This document shows positions 35,723 to 46,617 of a stretch of DNA of 64,000 nt, in pieces. Each line of letters opens with the position of its first letter. Position 1 is the stretch's first letter. Position numbers and translations under genes: made by a program. The stretch is from NCBI GenBank assembly GCA_034520745.1, contig JAXHNF010000023.1, forward strand, positions 248,001 through 312,000. The letters run 5' to 3'. The notes below the pieces were generated by a model, which saw nothing but the letters and a program-made list of their open reading frames with translations, was not told where the DNA came from and searched no databases. Source of the stretch: Alkalibacterium sp034520745 (GTDB lineage: Bacteria > Bacillota > Bacilli > Lactobacillales > Carnobacteriaceae_A).

Positions 35723-37604
35723 ATGGATACTGCAGCAATTTATCACCGTTCCGAAAGTGAGTACGCGTATTTATATGAACGCGGTCATTATCACATACGG
35801 ATCCGGACGAAAGCAAAGGACGTCGACAGCGTTGAACTGATCAGCGGGGATCCTTACTCGCTTGACGAACAGAAATGGTATACGAACGGGAAAGAAATGA
35901 AAAAGGTCGCCACGACCAACATGCATGACTATTGGATGATCGATACCCATGAGCCGACCAAACGGATGGCTTACGGTTTCCGTGTCATAGGAAAAGATGG
36001 CATCGAGATCTTTTACTCTGATCAGGGCGTTTATCCCTTTGAAGAAACGTTCCTGGAACAGATGAACTTCTACTTCCGCGTGCCTTACATTCACGAAATC
36101 GATGCTTTCCGGGCGCCGAAATGGGCAGGCGAGACGGTCTGGTATCAGATCTTCCCGGAACGGTTTAAAAATGGCGCTCCTGAGAATGATCCTGAAGGGA
36201 CCCTTGAGTGGGACAGCAAAGAACATCCTTCCCGCGACGATTTCTATGGCGGGGATCTGCAGGGTATCCTGGACAAGCTCGATTATCTGGAAGACTTAGG
36301 GATCAACGGCATCTACTTTACGCCAGTATTTGAAGCCCATTCCAATCACAAATATGACACGATCGACTACAAAGAGATCGATCCGGACTTCGGTGACAAG
36401 GAACTGTTCAGAACGGTCGTCGATGAAGCCCACAAACGCGGGATGCGTGTCATGATCGATGCGGTATTCAACCATGTGGGGATCCAGTCGGGACAGTGGA
36501 AAGACGTGCTGGAGAACCAGGAGAATTCCAAATACAAAGACTGGTTTTATATCCACTCATTCCCAGTGGAAGATATCAGCGGAATGAGTACGGATGAACT
36601 GGAGAACGTGGGTCGGGTGAATTACGACACCTTCGCTTTTACCGGCCACATGCCAAAACTCAATACGGCAAATCCGGAAGTCCAGGAATATCTGCTTGAT
36701 ATTGCGACGTATTGGATAAAAGAATTTGATATCGATGCGTGGCGTCTTGATGTAGCCAATGAAGTGGATCATTTCTTCTGGAAACGGTTCTTCAAAGAAA
36801 CCACTGCAATCAAAGAAGATCTGTATATCCTGGGAGAAATCTGGCATTCATCACAAAACTGGCTGAACGGAGATGAATTCCATGCGGTCATGAACTATGC
36901 GTTTACGGATAATATCGAGAACTATTTCTTCAAAAAAATCTTATCTCCCACACGTCTGGTTTCAGGACTGAACAGCCAGCGGATGCTATACCGCAAGCAG
37001 ACGACTGAAGTCATGTTCAACCTGATCGATTCTCACGATACTCCGCGGATCCTGATCTAAAGCTGGCGGCGATAAAAATCTGGTGAAGTCTGCCATGGCC
37101 TTCATGTACTCTCAGCCCGGTGCGCCGTGCATGTATTACGGGACGGAAGTCGGAATAGATGGTGAAGGCGATCCGGACTGCCGCAAGTGCATGATTTGGG
37201 ACGAAAACAAGCAGGATCACGATATGATGCGCTTCTCTAAAGAACTGATCCGTTTCCGCAAGAAGTATCAGCCGATCCTGAGCTACGGTGAAACCGAATG
37301 GCATGACGTGAGAGACGATGAACAGTTTTTAGGCTTTAAACGCAAGCTTGGCAACCAAGAGCTTTACTTCTTCTTTAATCAGGACGAAGACGAAGCTTTC
37401 CTTCCGCTGTTGCCGCATGGTGCGAACAAGGTCTTCGGCTTCAACGACGAATCGTATGAAGAAGACGAGATCCTGCATCAGAACGGTTTCTCAGTTTTTT
37501 ACTATGTCGACAATGAAGAAGAGAAGAAACAGCGCCTGATGAAAAAACGCAAGCGTGCCAAGAAACGCAAGGTCTTACTGGAAGCCATAAAAACGACTAA
37601 TTAA
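35723..37604 (+). CDS. Neopullulanase/cyclomaltodextrinase, GH13 (one frameshift)
   Basis: An intracellular maltodextrin hydrolase of about 627 residues. It has the extra N-terminal domain of this subfamily (residues 1-120), then the GH13 barrel: VWYQIFPERF, region I DAVFNHVG, region II AWRLDVANEVDH (Asp nucleophile), region III LGEIWH (Glu acid/base) and region IV NLIDSHDTPR. One extra base near 37056 breaks the frame after RIL; removing it gives KAGGDKNLVKSAMAFMYSQPG and the rest. The C-terminus is unusually basic (EEKKQRLMKKRKRAKKRK). ATG 35723 follows GAAGGGG; an upstream ATG 35705 has no such site. First gene of the operon. Confidence 0.9.
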
Positions 37605-37633
37605 TCAAAAACAGAGATTGGGATGTGTGATGA

Positions 37634-39918
37634 ATGAAGAGAATAGCGAAGATCGATCCGTGGAAGATCATAACGACGGAAGTCAAAGAAGACAAGCGTG
37701 TGCAGGAAAGCCTGACTGCCATAGGCAACGGGTATATGGGCCTGCGCGGGAATTTTGAAGAAGGCTATTCCGGCGATACACATATTGGGACTTACCTGGC
37801 TGGAGTCTGGTATCCCGACAAGACACGTGTCGGCTGGTGGAAGATCGGTTACCCGGAATATTTCGGCAAAGTCATCAATGCGACCAATTTCATTCCCGTG
37901 ACAATATGTGTGAACGGGCACCAGGTCGACCTGGCAGAAGATGAAGTCCGGGATTATCACCTGGAGCTGGACATGAAAAAAGGTATACTGAATCGTTCCT
38001 ACGTCTGGATGAAAGACGATATGGAGGTAGCCTTTACGTTCACTCGTTTTGTCAGTGCGGCGACAAAAGAACTGGCTGTGATCAATGTCGAGGCGAAGGT
38101 GCTTCAAGGAAATCCAACTATAGAAATGACGCCTCATCTAAACGGAGATGTCGTCAATGAAGACAGTAACTATGATGAGAAATTCTGGATCGAACGCGAC
38201 CGTGGCTTGACGCCTTATCCGTATCTGACCACAAAGACGGTAGAAAATAATTTCGGGACCGACCGTTTCACAGTCACGACGATGATGAGCACTACCGCAC
38301 AGGGTTTGACACAAGCAGACAGCAGCGAGTCGGATATGGCTGTTTCTGAAACGTATAAAGGATTGGTTTCACAAGGAGAAACGGTGAGTCTGACGAAACT
38401 GGTTTCTGTCATTACCAGCCGGGACGTTGAAGAAGCCGGTCAGGTGAAAGCGGCGGAAAACATTCTGGCGGAAGCGGACAAAGCGGCCTTCACCAAGTTA
38501 AGCGAAGCGCATGTCCAAGAATGGGCAAAACGATGGAACAATGCGGACGTCGTCATCGAAGGCGACGCAGAGAGTCAGCAGGGCGTGCGCTTCAATATTT
38601 TCCAGCTGTTCTCGACATACTACGGCGAAGATCCGCGTCTGAACGTCGGACCGAAAGGCTTTACCGGTGAGAAATACGGCGGAGCGACATACTGGGATAC
38701 GGAATCATGCATCCTGCCGATGTATCTGTCGATCACGGATGAAGAAGTTTCAAGGCAATTGCTTGTTTACCGCCACAACCAGCTGGAAGAGGCACACATC
38801 AACGCATCCAAGCAGGGACTTGAAGGCGCGCTTTACCCAATGGTGACCTTCACAGGGATCGAGTGCCACAATGAATGGGAGATCACGTTTGAGGAGATCC
38901 ATCGTAACGGCGCGATCGCCCATGCGATTTTCAACCACGCGACTTATTTCGGGGACGACTCGTATCTGCTGGACAAGGGAATCGAAGTTCTTACGGGCAT
39001 CTCCCGTTTCTGGGCGGACCGTGTCCATTATTCCAAGCGTAATGAAAAATACATGATCCACGGCGTCACTGGACCCAACGAATATGAAAACAACATCAAT
39101 AACAACTGGTACACCAACACGATGGCCGCCTGGACTCTGCGTTACACGCTGGAGTCGCTGGAAAAAGTGTCTGACGACAAAAAAGCGAGCCTGGACTATC
39201 ACGGATGACGAACTCAGATCAGCTGGAAAGATATTGCTGAAAATATGTACTTCCCTGAAGATGAAGAACTGGACGTATTCGTTCAGCACGATACCTTCCT
39301 GGATAAGGATCTGCGTCCGGTCGATTCTCTGAAACCGGAAGAACGTCCGATCAATCAGAACTGGTCCTGGGACAAGATCCTGCGTTCACCGTTCATCAAG
39401 CAGGCGGACGTCCTGCAGGGATTCTACTTCCTGAATCACGAATTCAGCCTGGATAGAAAAAAACGCAACTTTGATTTCTACGAACCGATGACCGGTGCAT
39501 GAGTCTTCGCTTTCACCTTTAGTCCATTCGATTCTGGCTTCGGAACTGGGCAAGAAGGAAAAAGCCTTTGAGATGTATTCGCGCACGGCACGTCTGGACT
39601 TGGATAACTACAACAACGATACGGAAGACGGTCTGCACATCACGTCAATGAGCGGCGGGTGGCTGTCGATCGTTCACGGATTTGCAGGGATGCGCACACT
39701 GACCGGTGAGTTGTCGTTCGAACCGTACTGCCCTGAAAAATGGGACGGCTATGAATTCAAGCTGAAGTACCGCGGCCGACTCATCAAAGTCACAGTCGAC
39801 AAGGAAAGTGTCAAATTCACGCTTCAGGAAGGCGAATGCCTATGAACTTGTTCTTTACGGCGAGCATGTCACACTAAAAGACAGTGTCAAAGCACAGTCG
39901 GTAAACGTGACTGCATGA
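37634..39918 (+). CDS. malP: Maltose phosphorylase, GH65 (three frameshifts)
   Basis: Splits maltose with phosphate into glucose and beta-glucose-1-phosphate, saving one ATP per disaccharide. About 760 residues. The N-terminal beta-sandwich (NGYMGLRGNFEEGYSGDTHIGTYLAGVW) and the barrel are in one frame to about 39200, with the catalytic Glu in GVTGPNEYENNINNN and the WDTESCILPMYL segment. Shifts near 39200, 39497 and 39840 then split the C-terminal part (NWSWDKILRSPFIKQADVLQG; HESSLSPLVHSILASELGK; YELVLYGEHVTLKDS), which ends at 39918. The gene follows the neopullulanase gene by 29 bases. Kojibiose or trehalose phosphorylase is the alternative, but context favours maltose. Confidence 0.92.
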
Positions 39919-39923
39919 GGTTG

Positions 39924-39947
39924 AGATAAGCAGCTGGCTGCTTATCT
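39924..39947. repeat. Short perfect hairpin after malP
   Basis: AGATAAGCAGC and GCTGCTTATCT around a 2-base loop; no T run, so not a clear terminator. Confidence 0.6.
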
Positions 39948-40061
39948 AGCTCTGGGGCAGGTTGGATTTTGAATGGTAAGACCCAGTGTCTCAGGTGAGA
40001 TATGCCGTTACTGCAACCGGAAGGATCAACTCAAAGTGTTGCGCCAAGTTCAGTATCGTTG

Positions 40062-40139
40062 CCGTTTTGCGCCAGAAATGGCTGACCCCCAAGCCCGGCA
40101 CGACACCAGTTGACCGTTTTGCGATGAAATGGCTGACCC
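40062..40139. repeat. Direct repeats 52 bases apart between malP and pgmB
   Basis: CCGTTTTGCGCCAGAAATGG with CTGACCC (40062) and CCGTTTTGCGATGAAATGG with CTGACCC (40114) are copies 52 bases apart. AGTTGACCG (40109) has its inverse CGGTCAACT near 40160. The 400-base gap holds no credible gene; an open frame here (39986-40222) just translates the repeat. Confidence 0.6.
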
Positions 40140-40258
40140 ACGGACTGACGCGATCGGTCAACTATTCGAACAGAAAACGGCAGGCTAAACGAACCGAAAA
40201 TTACCCAGCCGACAAGTCTTGAAATCTTTTAACCCGAAAAAGCAATGATAAAATAAGG

Positions 40259-40284
40259 AAGAGAGATGACCATCTCTCTTTTTT
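40259..40284 (+). terminator. Terminator upstream of pgmB
   Basis: AAGAGAGATG and CATCTCTCTT with a 2-base loop, then TTTT. It separates malP from pgmB. Confidence 0.7.
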
Positions 40285-40321
40285 CATTACTGAAAAGGCA
40301 GGACACTATAAGGAGGCAATC

Positions 40322-41016
40322 ATGATTAAAGGATTGATTTTTGATTTAGACGGCGTGATCACGGATACAGCGGAATACCACTACCTGGCATGGAAAAGTC
40401 TGGCGGAGAAACTGGATATTGAAATCGACCGGGAGTTCAATGAACAGCTGAAAGGAATCAGCCGTATGGAATCGCTGGATCTGATTTTGAAGCACGGCAA
40501 TAAAGAGCAGGACTACACGGATGAAGAAAAACAGGAACTGGCGACTCAGAAGAATGAAGAGTATCAGGAGTATATCGAAGAGATCACACACGATGATCTG
40601 CTGCCCGGCATAGAGACACTTCTTAAAGAAGCCAGAAGAAAAAGGCCTTGGAATGGCTTTAGCTTCAGCCAGCAAGAACGGACCAAAAATAATCAGACAG
40701 CTGGAAATCGAAGATGTGTTTGACGGGACAGTCGTTGACCCCGCTTCACTAAGTGCGGGCAAGCCTGATCCGGAAATATTCATCAAAGGCGCAGAGGTCT
40801 TAGGACTGGATCCTTCCGAATGTGTCGGCCTGGAAGACGCCGAAGCAGGTGTGGAAGCCATCAACGCGGCAGGCATGTTTTCTGTCGGCGTGGGATCTAA
40901 AGACGCCATGCAGCAAGGCAGACTATATCGTTCCGGATACCAAAGACCTTAAACTGGATGAAATCCTAAAACAGCAGAGAAATAGTTTGAAGCAAAAGGA
41001 GAGGAGCTTTTTATGA
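40322..41016 (+). CDS. pgmB: Beta-phosphoglucomutase (two frameshifts)
   Basis: Converts the beta-glucose-1-phosphate from maltose phosphorylase to glucose-6-phosphate. A HAD-superfamily enzyme of about 230 residues: motif I LIFDLDGVITDTAEYHYLAW (nucleophile and acid/base Asp), the cap helix with KGISRMESLDLIL, motif II ASASKNG, GKPDPEIFIKGAEVLG, and motif IV GLEDAEAGVEAINAAGM. Shifts near 40640 (before GMALASASKNG) and 40918 (before ADYIVPDTKDL) break the frame. The stop overlaps the next start codon (ATGA), so pgmB and the glucosidase gene are coupled. AAGGAGG precedes ATG 40322. Confidence 0.93.
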
Positions 41017-42639
41017 AATGGTGGCAGAATGCGGTCGTCTATCAGATTTATCCGCGCAGTTTTCAGGACAGTAACGGCGACGGCATTGGAGACATCCCGG
41101 GGATCATCAGCCGGCTGGACTATTTAGAAGAGCTTGGGCATCGATGCCATCTGGCTGAGTCCGGTTTACGATTCGCCCAATGATGATAATGGCTATGATA
41201 TCAGTGATTATCAGGCGATCCATCCTGACTTCGGGACGATGGAAGATATGGACCGGCTGATCGATGAAGCAGAAAAACGCGGCATCCGTATCGTGATGGA
41301 TCTGGTCGTGAATCATACGAGTGACGAACACGAGTGGTTTATCGAAGCCAGAAAAAGCAGAGAGAACGACTACCGTGACTTTTACATCTGGCGTGATCCG
41401 GTGAACGGCGGACCCCCGAACGATCTGGGATCTGCCTTCAGCGGGTCAGCGTGGGAATACGATGAAAATACGAAGCAGTATTACCTGCATTTATTCAGTA
41501 AAAAGCAGCCTGACTTGAACTGGGAGAATGAAAAGGTGCGCCAGTCAGTCTATGACATGATGAATTTTTGGCTGGACAAAGGCATCGGCGGTTTCCGCAT
41601 GGATGTGATCGATCTGATCGGGAAAAAACCGGATGAAAAAATCACTGTCCAACGGTCCGAAACTGCATGACTACATTCAGGAATATGCACGCAGAAACGC
41701 TGAAAAACCGAGACGTCATGACTGTCGGTGAAACCTGGGGAGTGACACCTGATCAGGCTAAACTGTACTCGATCCGAAGCGCCAGGAACTGTCGATGGTG
41801 TTTCAGTTCGAGCATATGCAGCTGGACGAAGTGCCTGGTCAGCCGAAATGGGACATAAGAGAGCTCGACTTTGTGAAACTGAAAAAGGTTTTTGCCAAAT
41901 GGCAGGTCGAACTGGATGACAAAGGATGGAACAGTCTGTTCTGGAACAATCATGACACACCGCGTGTCGTCTCTCACTTCGGGAACGACGGCAAATACCG
42001 GGAAGAAAGTGCCAAGCTGTTTGCGATCATTCTTCACCTGATGAAAGGCACGCCGTATATTTTTCAGGGCGAAGAGATCGGTATGACCAACCGTAAAATC
42101 GAATCGGTCGACGAGCTGGATGATATCGAAAGCATCAACATGTATAACGAGCGCATCAAGGCAGGCTATACCCACGGTGAGCTGATCAGTGCAATCAATA
42201 TCAAAGGACGGGACAATGCCAGGACCCCGTTGCAGTGGGACGATTCTGAACACGCGGGCTTTACTGAAGGAACACCGTGGCTGCCGGTCCAGCCGAATCA
42301 CAAGACGGTCAATGTAAAAGCGTCCTTGGCGTCAAAGGATTCTGTCTTCATACCTGATAAAAACTGATTCAATTGAGAAAAGACCATCCGCTGGTCGTCT
42401 GGGGCGATTATGAACTGCTCTTGCCGGATCATCCGTCGATCTATGCCTACACCCGTACTTATAAAGGGAAGAGCTGGCTGGTGGCCGGGAACGTCAGCGA
42501 GGATTCTTCCAGATTAGAATTGGATGAGACATTTAGTGCCGGACGGGTTATTGTCTCAAACTATAAAAGGGAGTCTTTTGACTTGGAAAAGGCAGTGCTT
42601 CAGCCTTTCGAAGCCGTTGTTCTGGAACTGACGGTTTAG
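41013..42639 (+). CDS. Oligo-1,6-glucosidase/alpha-glucosidase, GH13 (several frameshifts)
   Basis: A cytoplasmic GH13 subfamily 31 enzyme of about 540 residues that trims alpha-1,6- or alpha-1,4-linked oligosaccharides. Recognisable parts: WWQNAVVYQIYPRSFQDSNG, AIWLSPVYDSPNDDNGYDIS, region I DLVVNHTSDEH, the QPDLNWEN box, region II GFRMDVIDLI (Asp nucleophile), region III VGETWG (Glu) and region IV FWNNHDTPR. About five one-base shifts (near 41133, 41655, 41675, 41780 and 42350) split it, the most damaged gene of the locus. ATG 41013 follows AGGAGAGGAG and overlaps the pgmB stop. A second, related gene lies at 56107. Confidence 0.9.
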
Positions 42640-42670
42640 TTGAAAAATGAATAAACTAAGTGAGTCATCC

Positions 42671-42684
42671 TGATACCGGTAACA
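42671..42684. promoter_or_regulatory. LacI-type operator upstream of malE
   Basis: TGATACCGGTAACA, 12 bases upstream of the -35 box; a copy of the sites at 35556 and 55958. Confidence 0.7.
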
Positions 42685-42696
42685 TGGAAATAACGA

Positions 42697-42725
42697 TTGA
42701 AACAATTGTAAAAAGCCACTATAGT
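42697..42725 (+). promoter_or_regulatory. Promoter of the malEFG operon
   Basis: TTGAAA (42697-42702) and TATAGT (42720-42725), exact 17-base spacer. Confidence 0.8.
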
Positions 42726-42729
42726 TAGA

Positions 42730-42745
42730 TTGTAATCACTTACAA
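42730..42745. promoter_or_regulatory. Inverted repeat at the malE transcription start
   Basis: TTGTAA and TTACAA with a 4-base spacer, five bases after the -10 box: the place of a repressor site. It differs from the LacI-type palindrome. Confidence 0.35.
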
Positions 42746-42844
42746 CAATACTTTCTAAACAAACGGAACTTTGGAAAGCCTTTTCCTGATGTTTAGTAAG
42801 TAGAGTGAGGAACGAGAAAAATATAAAAAACAGGAGGCAACAAA

Positions 42845-44160
42845 ATGATCGATAAGAAATTATGGTACAAAGGAATGTTACTGCTCTCAACAGCTGGGGT
42901 ACTTGCAGCATGTGGAACAGGAGACAATACAGACGATTCAACAGGCGATACATCTGAAGACACTACAGAAGAAACAACAGAGGATACAGGGTCTGAAGAA
43001 ACAGCAAACGAAGATACTCCTGAAAAACCAGAATCGCTACATATCTGGGTCAACGATGAAGAAGCACAATTAAATGCTTACGATGAAATCACAGCAAACT
43101 TTACTGAAGAACACGGTATCGAAGTTGAAGTCACACCTTACAGCATGCTTGAGCAGACTGAAGGAATGAGTCTGGATGGCCCTGCTGGACAAGGACCTGA
43201 TTTGTTCTTCCAGCCGCATGACCGCATGGGTGATATTTCACCTGCAAGGTTTAGCTGCTGAACTGGAATTGACAGAAGATCAGTTGAGCCGCTTGGGCGA
43301 ATACAACGAAGAAGCTGTCACTGCATTCAGTTATGAAGGCGCACAGTACGGTATCCCGGCAGTTGTTGAAACATACGGTTTGTTCATCAATACAGATTTA
43401 GTACCGGAAGCTCCAGAAACGATGGATGAACTGATGGAAACAGCACGCGACTTAACCGAAGGCGACCAGTACGGATTCATGATGGATGCAGCTAACCTGT
43501 ACTTCACACTATCCGTTCCTGACAGCTGACGGCGGCTACATCTTTGCACAAAACGAAGACGGCACATACGACACATCAGACATCGGTTTGAACACACCTG
43601 AAGCTGTTGAATCGGTTGAAATGATCCAGTCATGGTTTGAAGAAGGACTTATGCCTTCACCCACTGATTTAGAAGTAGCTAACAGCTTATTCATGGATGG
43701 CAAAGTTGGAATGATCGTGAACGGTCCTTGGGCAATCCCGGATTATGAAAAAGCTCTTGGCGATAGCCTGTTGGTTTCAGAATTACCAACACAAGACGGC
43801 GAACCGTTGAACTCATTCTCAGGAAATAAAGGCTGGCTGGTCAACTATTACTCAGAAGATCAGTACTGGGCAACTGAATTGGCACTGTTCATGACAAATG
43901 AAGAAAGTTCAGCAACTTACTATGATGTTGCGGGCGAACTGCCTGCTCACACTGCTGTTGAAATCGAAGATGAGTTGATGGCACCAATCTTTGCTCAAAC
44001 GCAAAATGCACATCCAATGCCTAACATTCCAGAAATGCAACAAGTTTGGGACCCAATGGGTGACGCACTGCAATTCATCCAGCAAGGTGACGATGTACAG
44101 GAAGTCTTGGACGAAGCTGTTGCAACAATCGAATCTGAAATTTCAATGATGGGTCAATAA
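42845..44160 (+). CDS. malE: Maltodextrin-binding lipoprotein MalE/MdxE (two frameshifts)
   Basis: The extracellular binding protein of the maltodextrin ABC importer, about 438 residues. Signal peptide with lipobox VLAAC (Cys23), then an acidic Thr/Glu/Asp spacer to about residue 60, then the family fold (LHIWVNDEEAQLNAYDEITANF; QGPDLFFQPHDRMGDI; YGIPAVVETYGLFINTDLVPEAP; MDGKVGMIVNGPWAIPDYEKAL). Shifts near 43243 and 43505 split the frame in three. AGGAGG precedes the start by nine bases. A hairpin between this gene and malF would give more binding protein than permease. Confidence 0.92.
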
Positions 44161-44195
44161 TTAGAATAACTGTGTAACGTCAAGCTAATTTGAGC

Positions 44196-44233
44196 AAGGA
44201 GATTGAGCGACTAAAACTCAGTCTCCTTCTTCA
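44196..44233 (+). terminator. Hairpin between malE and malF
   Basis: AAGGAGATTGAG and CTCAGTCTCCTT pair (one mismatch), followed by a weak T-rich tail: probably a partial terminator or a stabiliser of the malE message. Confidence 0.55.
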
Positions 44234-44318
44234 TAATTAGTTATTTATGTGTTTAGAGCTGAAAACCAGCTCTACAGACATAAGTGACTGCTTTAGGGCT
44301 AGTAGAAGGAGAGGAATT

Positions 44319-45619
44319 ATGGCTGCTAACGAGAATCAAAACAAACCGTCTCAGACACGGACGAAAGATCTGAATCATAGCCCCAAAAAAGCTATGCTTC
44401 TATCGATCATTCCTGGTATGGGACAGATTTACAATAAAAAGAAAACTGAAAGGAATCGCTTTATTCATTCTATTTGCTGCTTTTGCAGTTGTATCGTTTG
44501 AATTTATCGCTTCCGGTCTGCAGGGGCTTATCACACTTGGGAATGAGCCGCGTGTCGATGATTCACGCGTGTTCCTTATTGAGGGATTCTGGCCTTGCTC
44601 TTTGCCGTGATCTACGGCGCTCTTTACTGGATAAATATCCAGGATGCTAAAGTGGAGGCGCAGAAGATCAGAGACGGATGGAAACCCGGAGGCGTGATCG
44701 AGAACTTCAAAAACTCCTGGGATACTGCTTTTCCTTATGTCCTGATCGGTCCTGGCTTTCTGCTTCTTGATTTTTGTGGTTATACTGCCACTGCTGTTTA
44801 TGGGCTTTTTAGCCTTTACAAACTATAATCTTGTACAATGCACCACCGAGAAGTCTGCTTCAGTGGGTAGGCTTTGAAAACTTCATTCGCCTGCTTACCT
44901 TGTCAGAGTGGCGAGACACGTTCATCAGTGTACTTTCCTGGACGCTGACCTGGACGTTCGTTGCAACAACTTTGCAGATCGCTTTGGCGATGTTCCTGGC
45001 TATCTTGACGAACGATAAACGGATCTTAGGCAAGAAGTTCATTCGTACATTCCTGATTCTGCCGTGGGCTGTTCCAGGTTTTGTAACGATCATTATTTTC
45101 TCAGCCTTATTTAATGATAACTTCGGCGCAATCAATAATGACATTATTCAGCCGTTATTTAATACCACGATTCCCTGGATGACTGAAGTACTCTGGAGCA
45201 GGATCGCTATTATCATGATACAAGTCTGGCTTGGTTTCCCTTATGTTTTCGCACTGTTTTCCGGTGTCCTGCAGGGAATATCCGATGACTGGTATGAAGC
45301 GGCGGATATGGACGGGGCTTCGCGCTGGCAGAAATTCACAAACATCACGTTCCCGCATCTGATGTTTGCGACGGGGCCGCTGCTGTTGACCCAGTACACA
45401 TTTAACTTCAATAACTTCAATATTATCTACCTGTTTAACGAAGGGGGCCCTGCTGTCCGCGGACAAAATGCCGGCGGTACAGATATCCTGATTTCCTGGG
45501 TCTATAACCTGACATTTACCAATCAGCAGTTCAGTATGGCTGCTGCGATCTCACTGATTCTAGGAATTATTGTCGCAACCTTTGCATTCTTCCAGTTCAG
45601 ACGTTTCACGATCATTTAA
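44319..45619 (+). CDS. malF: Maltodextrin ABC transporter permease MalF (about four frameshifts)
   Basis: About 430 residues after repair. It starts at ATG 44319 after AAGGAGAGG. The N-terminus is the extended type of Lactobacillales MalF (SPKKAMLLSIIPGMGQIYNK, KLKGIALFILFAAFAVVSFEF), followed by LFAVIYGALYWINIQDAKVEAQ and the transport domain with the EAA loop EAADMDGASRWQKFTNITFP near residue 330. Shifts near 44446, 44592, 44777 and 44830 interrupt the first half; the second half is open to 45619. It pairs with MalG to form the channel; the energising ATPase (MsmK/MalK type) is not in the window and is probably shared. Confidence 0.9.
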
Positions 45620-45637
45620 AGAGGAGGGCAACCTGTA

Positions 45638-46517
45638 ATGAAAAATCTTTTCACTAAAATGCGCGACCAACAGTATAGCCGTAAAGAAAAAAGTCGCTTC
45701 GAAGTTGCTCTCATCTACTTGATACTTTTCGTCTATGTTCGTCATTGTCTCTTATCCGCTCTTTTGGGCATTCGCGATGTCGATGAATACAGCCAGTAAT
45801 TTGTACAGTGCGTCTTTAAGTCCTGCAGACTGGTCACTGGATAACTTCAGATGGCTGTTCACAAGTCCCAGAAGTGACTACCTGCTCTGGTACAGAAACA
45901 CATTGTTCGTTTCAACTGTCGTTACTGTTGTCACAACATTAATGGTAAGCTTTGTGGCCTATGCCTTCTCACGTTACCGTTTCAAGGGACGCAAGAACGG
46001 CTTGTACGCCTTCCTGCTCCTGCAGATGTTTCCGGTACTGATGGCGATGGTGGCCCTTTACATCCTGCTGAACATTGTCGGACTGCTGGATAACTTATGG
46101 GGACTGATCCTGATTTATATCGGCGGAGGTATTCCAATGAATGCCTTTCTGGTCAAAGGATACTTTGACACCCTGCCGAAATCGCTGGACGAATCAGCCA
46201 AGATGGACGGCGCAGGTCACTTCAGGATCTTCTTCCAGATCCTGCTGCCTTTGGCTAAGCCAATTTTATCCGTGGTTGCCTTGTTCAACTTCATGACACC
46301 GTTCATGGACTTCATCCTTCCGCGGATCGTCCTGAGAAGTCCTGAGAATTATACATTGGCGCTGGGTCTTTACAACTTCGTTAATGCCCAGTTTTCGAAC
46401 AACTTCAGCCGCTTTGCTGCGGGTGCGGTGCTTATTGCCATACCGATCGCAACAGTCTATCTGATGCTTCAGAAATACCTTATTTCCGGGCTGGCATCGG
46501 GTGCAACAAAAGGTTAA
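45638..46517 (+). CDS. malG: Maltodextrin ABC transporter permease MalG (one frameshift)
   Basis: ATG 45638 lies nine bases after GAGGAGGG. The first 35 residues (NLFTKMRDQQYSRKEKSRFE, then the first helix) are in one frame; a shift near 45733 leads into VIVSYPLFWAFAMSMNTAS and the main part. Six membrane helices and the EAA loop ESAKMDGAGHFRIFFQILLPLAKP are seen, as is the C-terminal YLISGLASGATKG typical of MalG. Repaired length about 293 residues. It follows malF by 18 bases. Confidence 0.92.
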
Positions 46518-46535
46518 GTTTATTTACAATTCAAT

Positions 46536-46571
46536 ACTCTCCTTGCATCAGTGTGGGGAGAGTACTTTTTT
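46536..46571 (+). terminator. Terminator after malG
   Basis: ACTCTCC and GGAGAGT with a 14-base loop and a six-T run; probably leaky, since no separate promoter for the next gene is evident. Confidence 0.55.
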
Positions 46572-46617
46572 GCCCAAAATGACAGCGTTAACAACACATC
46601 ACAAAGGAGAGTATCAG

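Noticed and set aside
39986..40222. 78-residue ORF between malP and pgmB
   Set aside because: It only translates the 52-base direct repeat (KWLTPKP / KWLTHGL); no ribosome binding site.
39919..40321. Insertion-sequence remnant between malP and pgmB
   Set aside because: No transposase-like reading frame and no terminal inverted repeats with target duplication; the direct repeats have the 52-base spacing of the other arrays.
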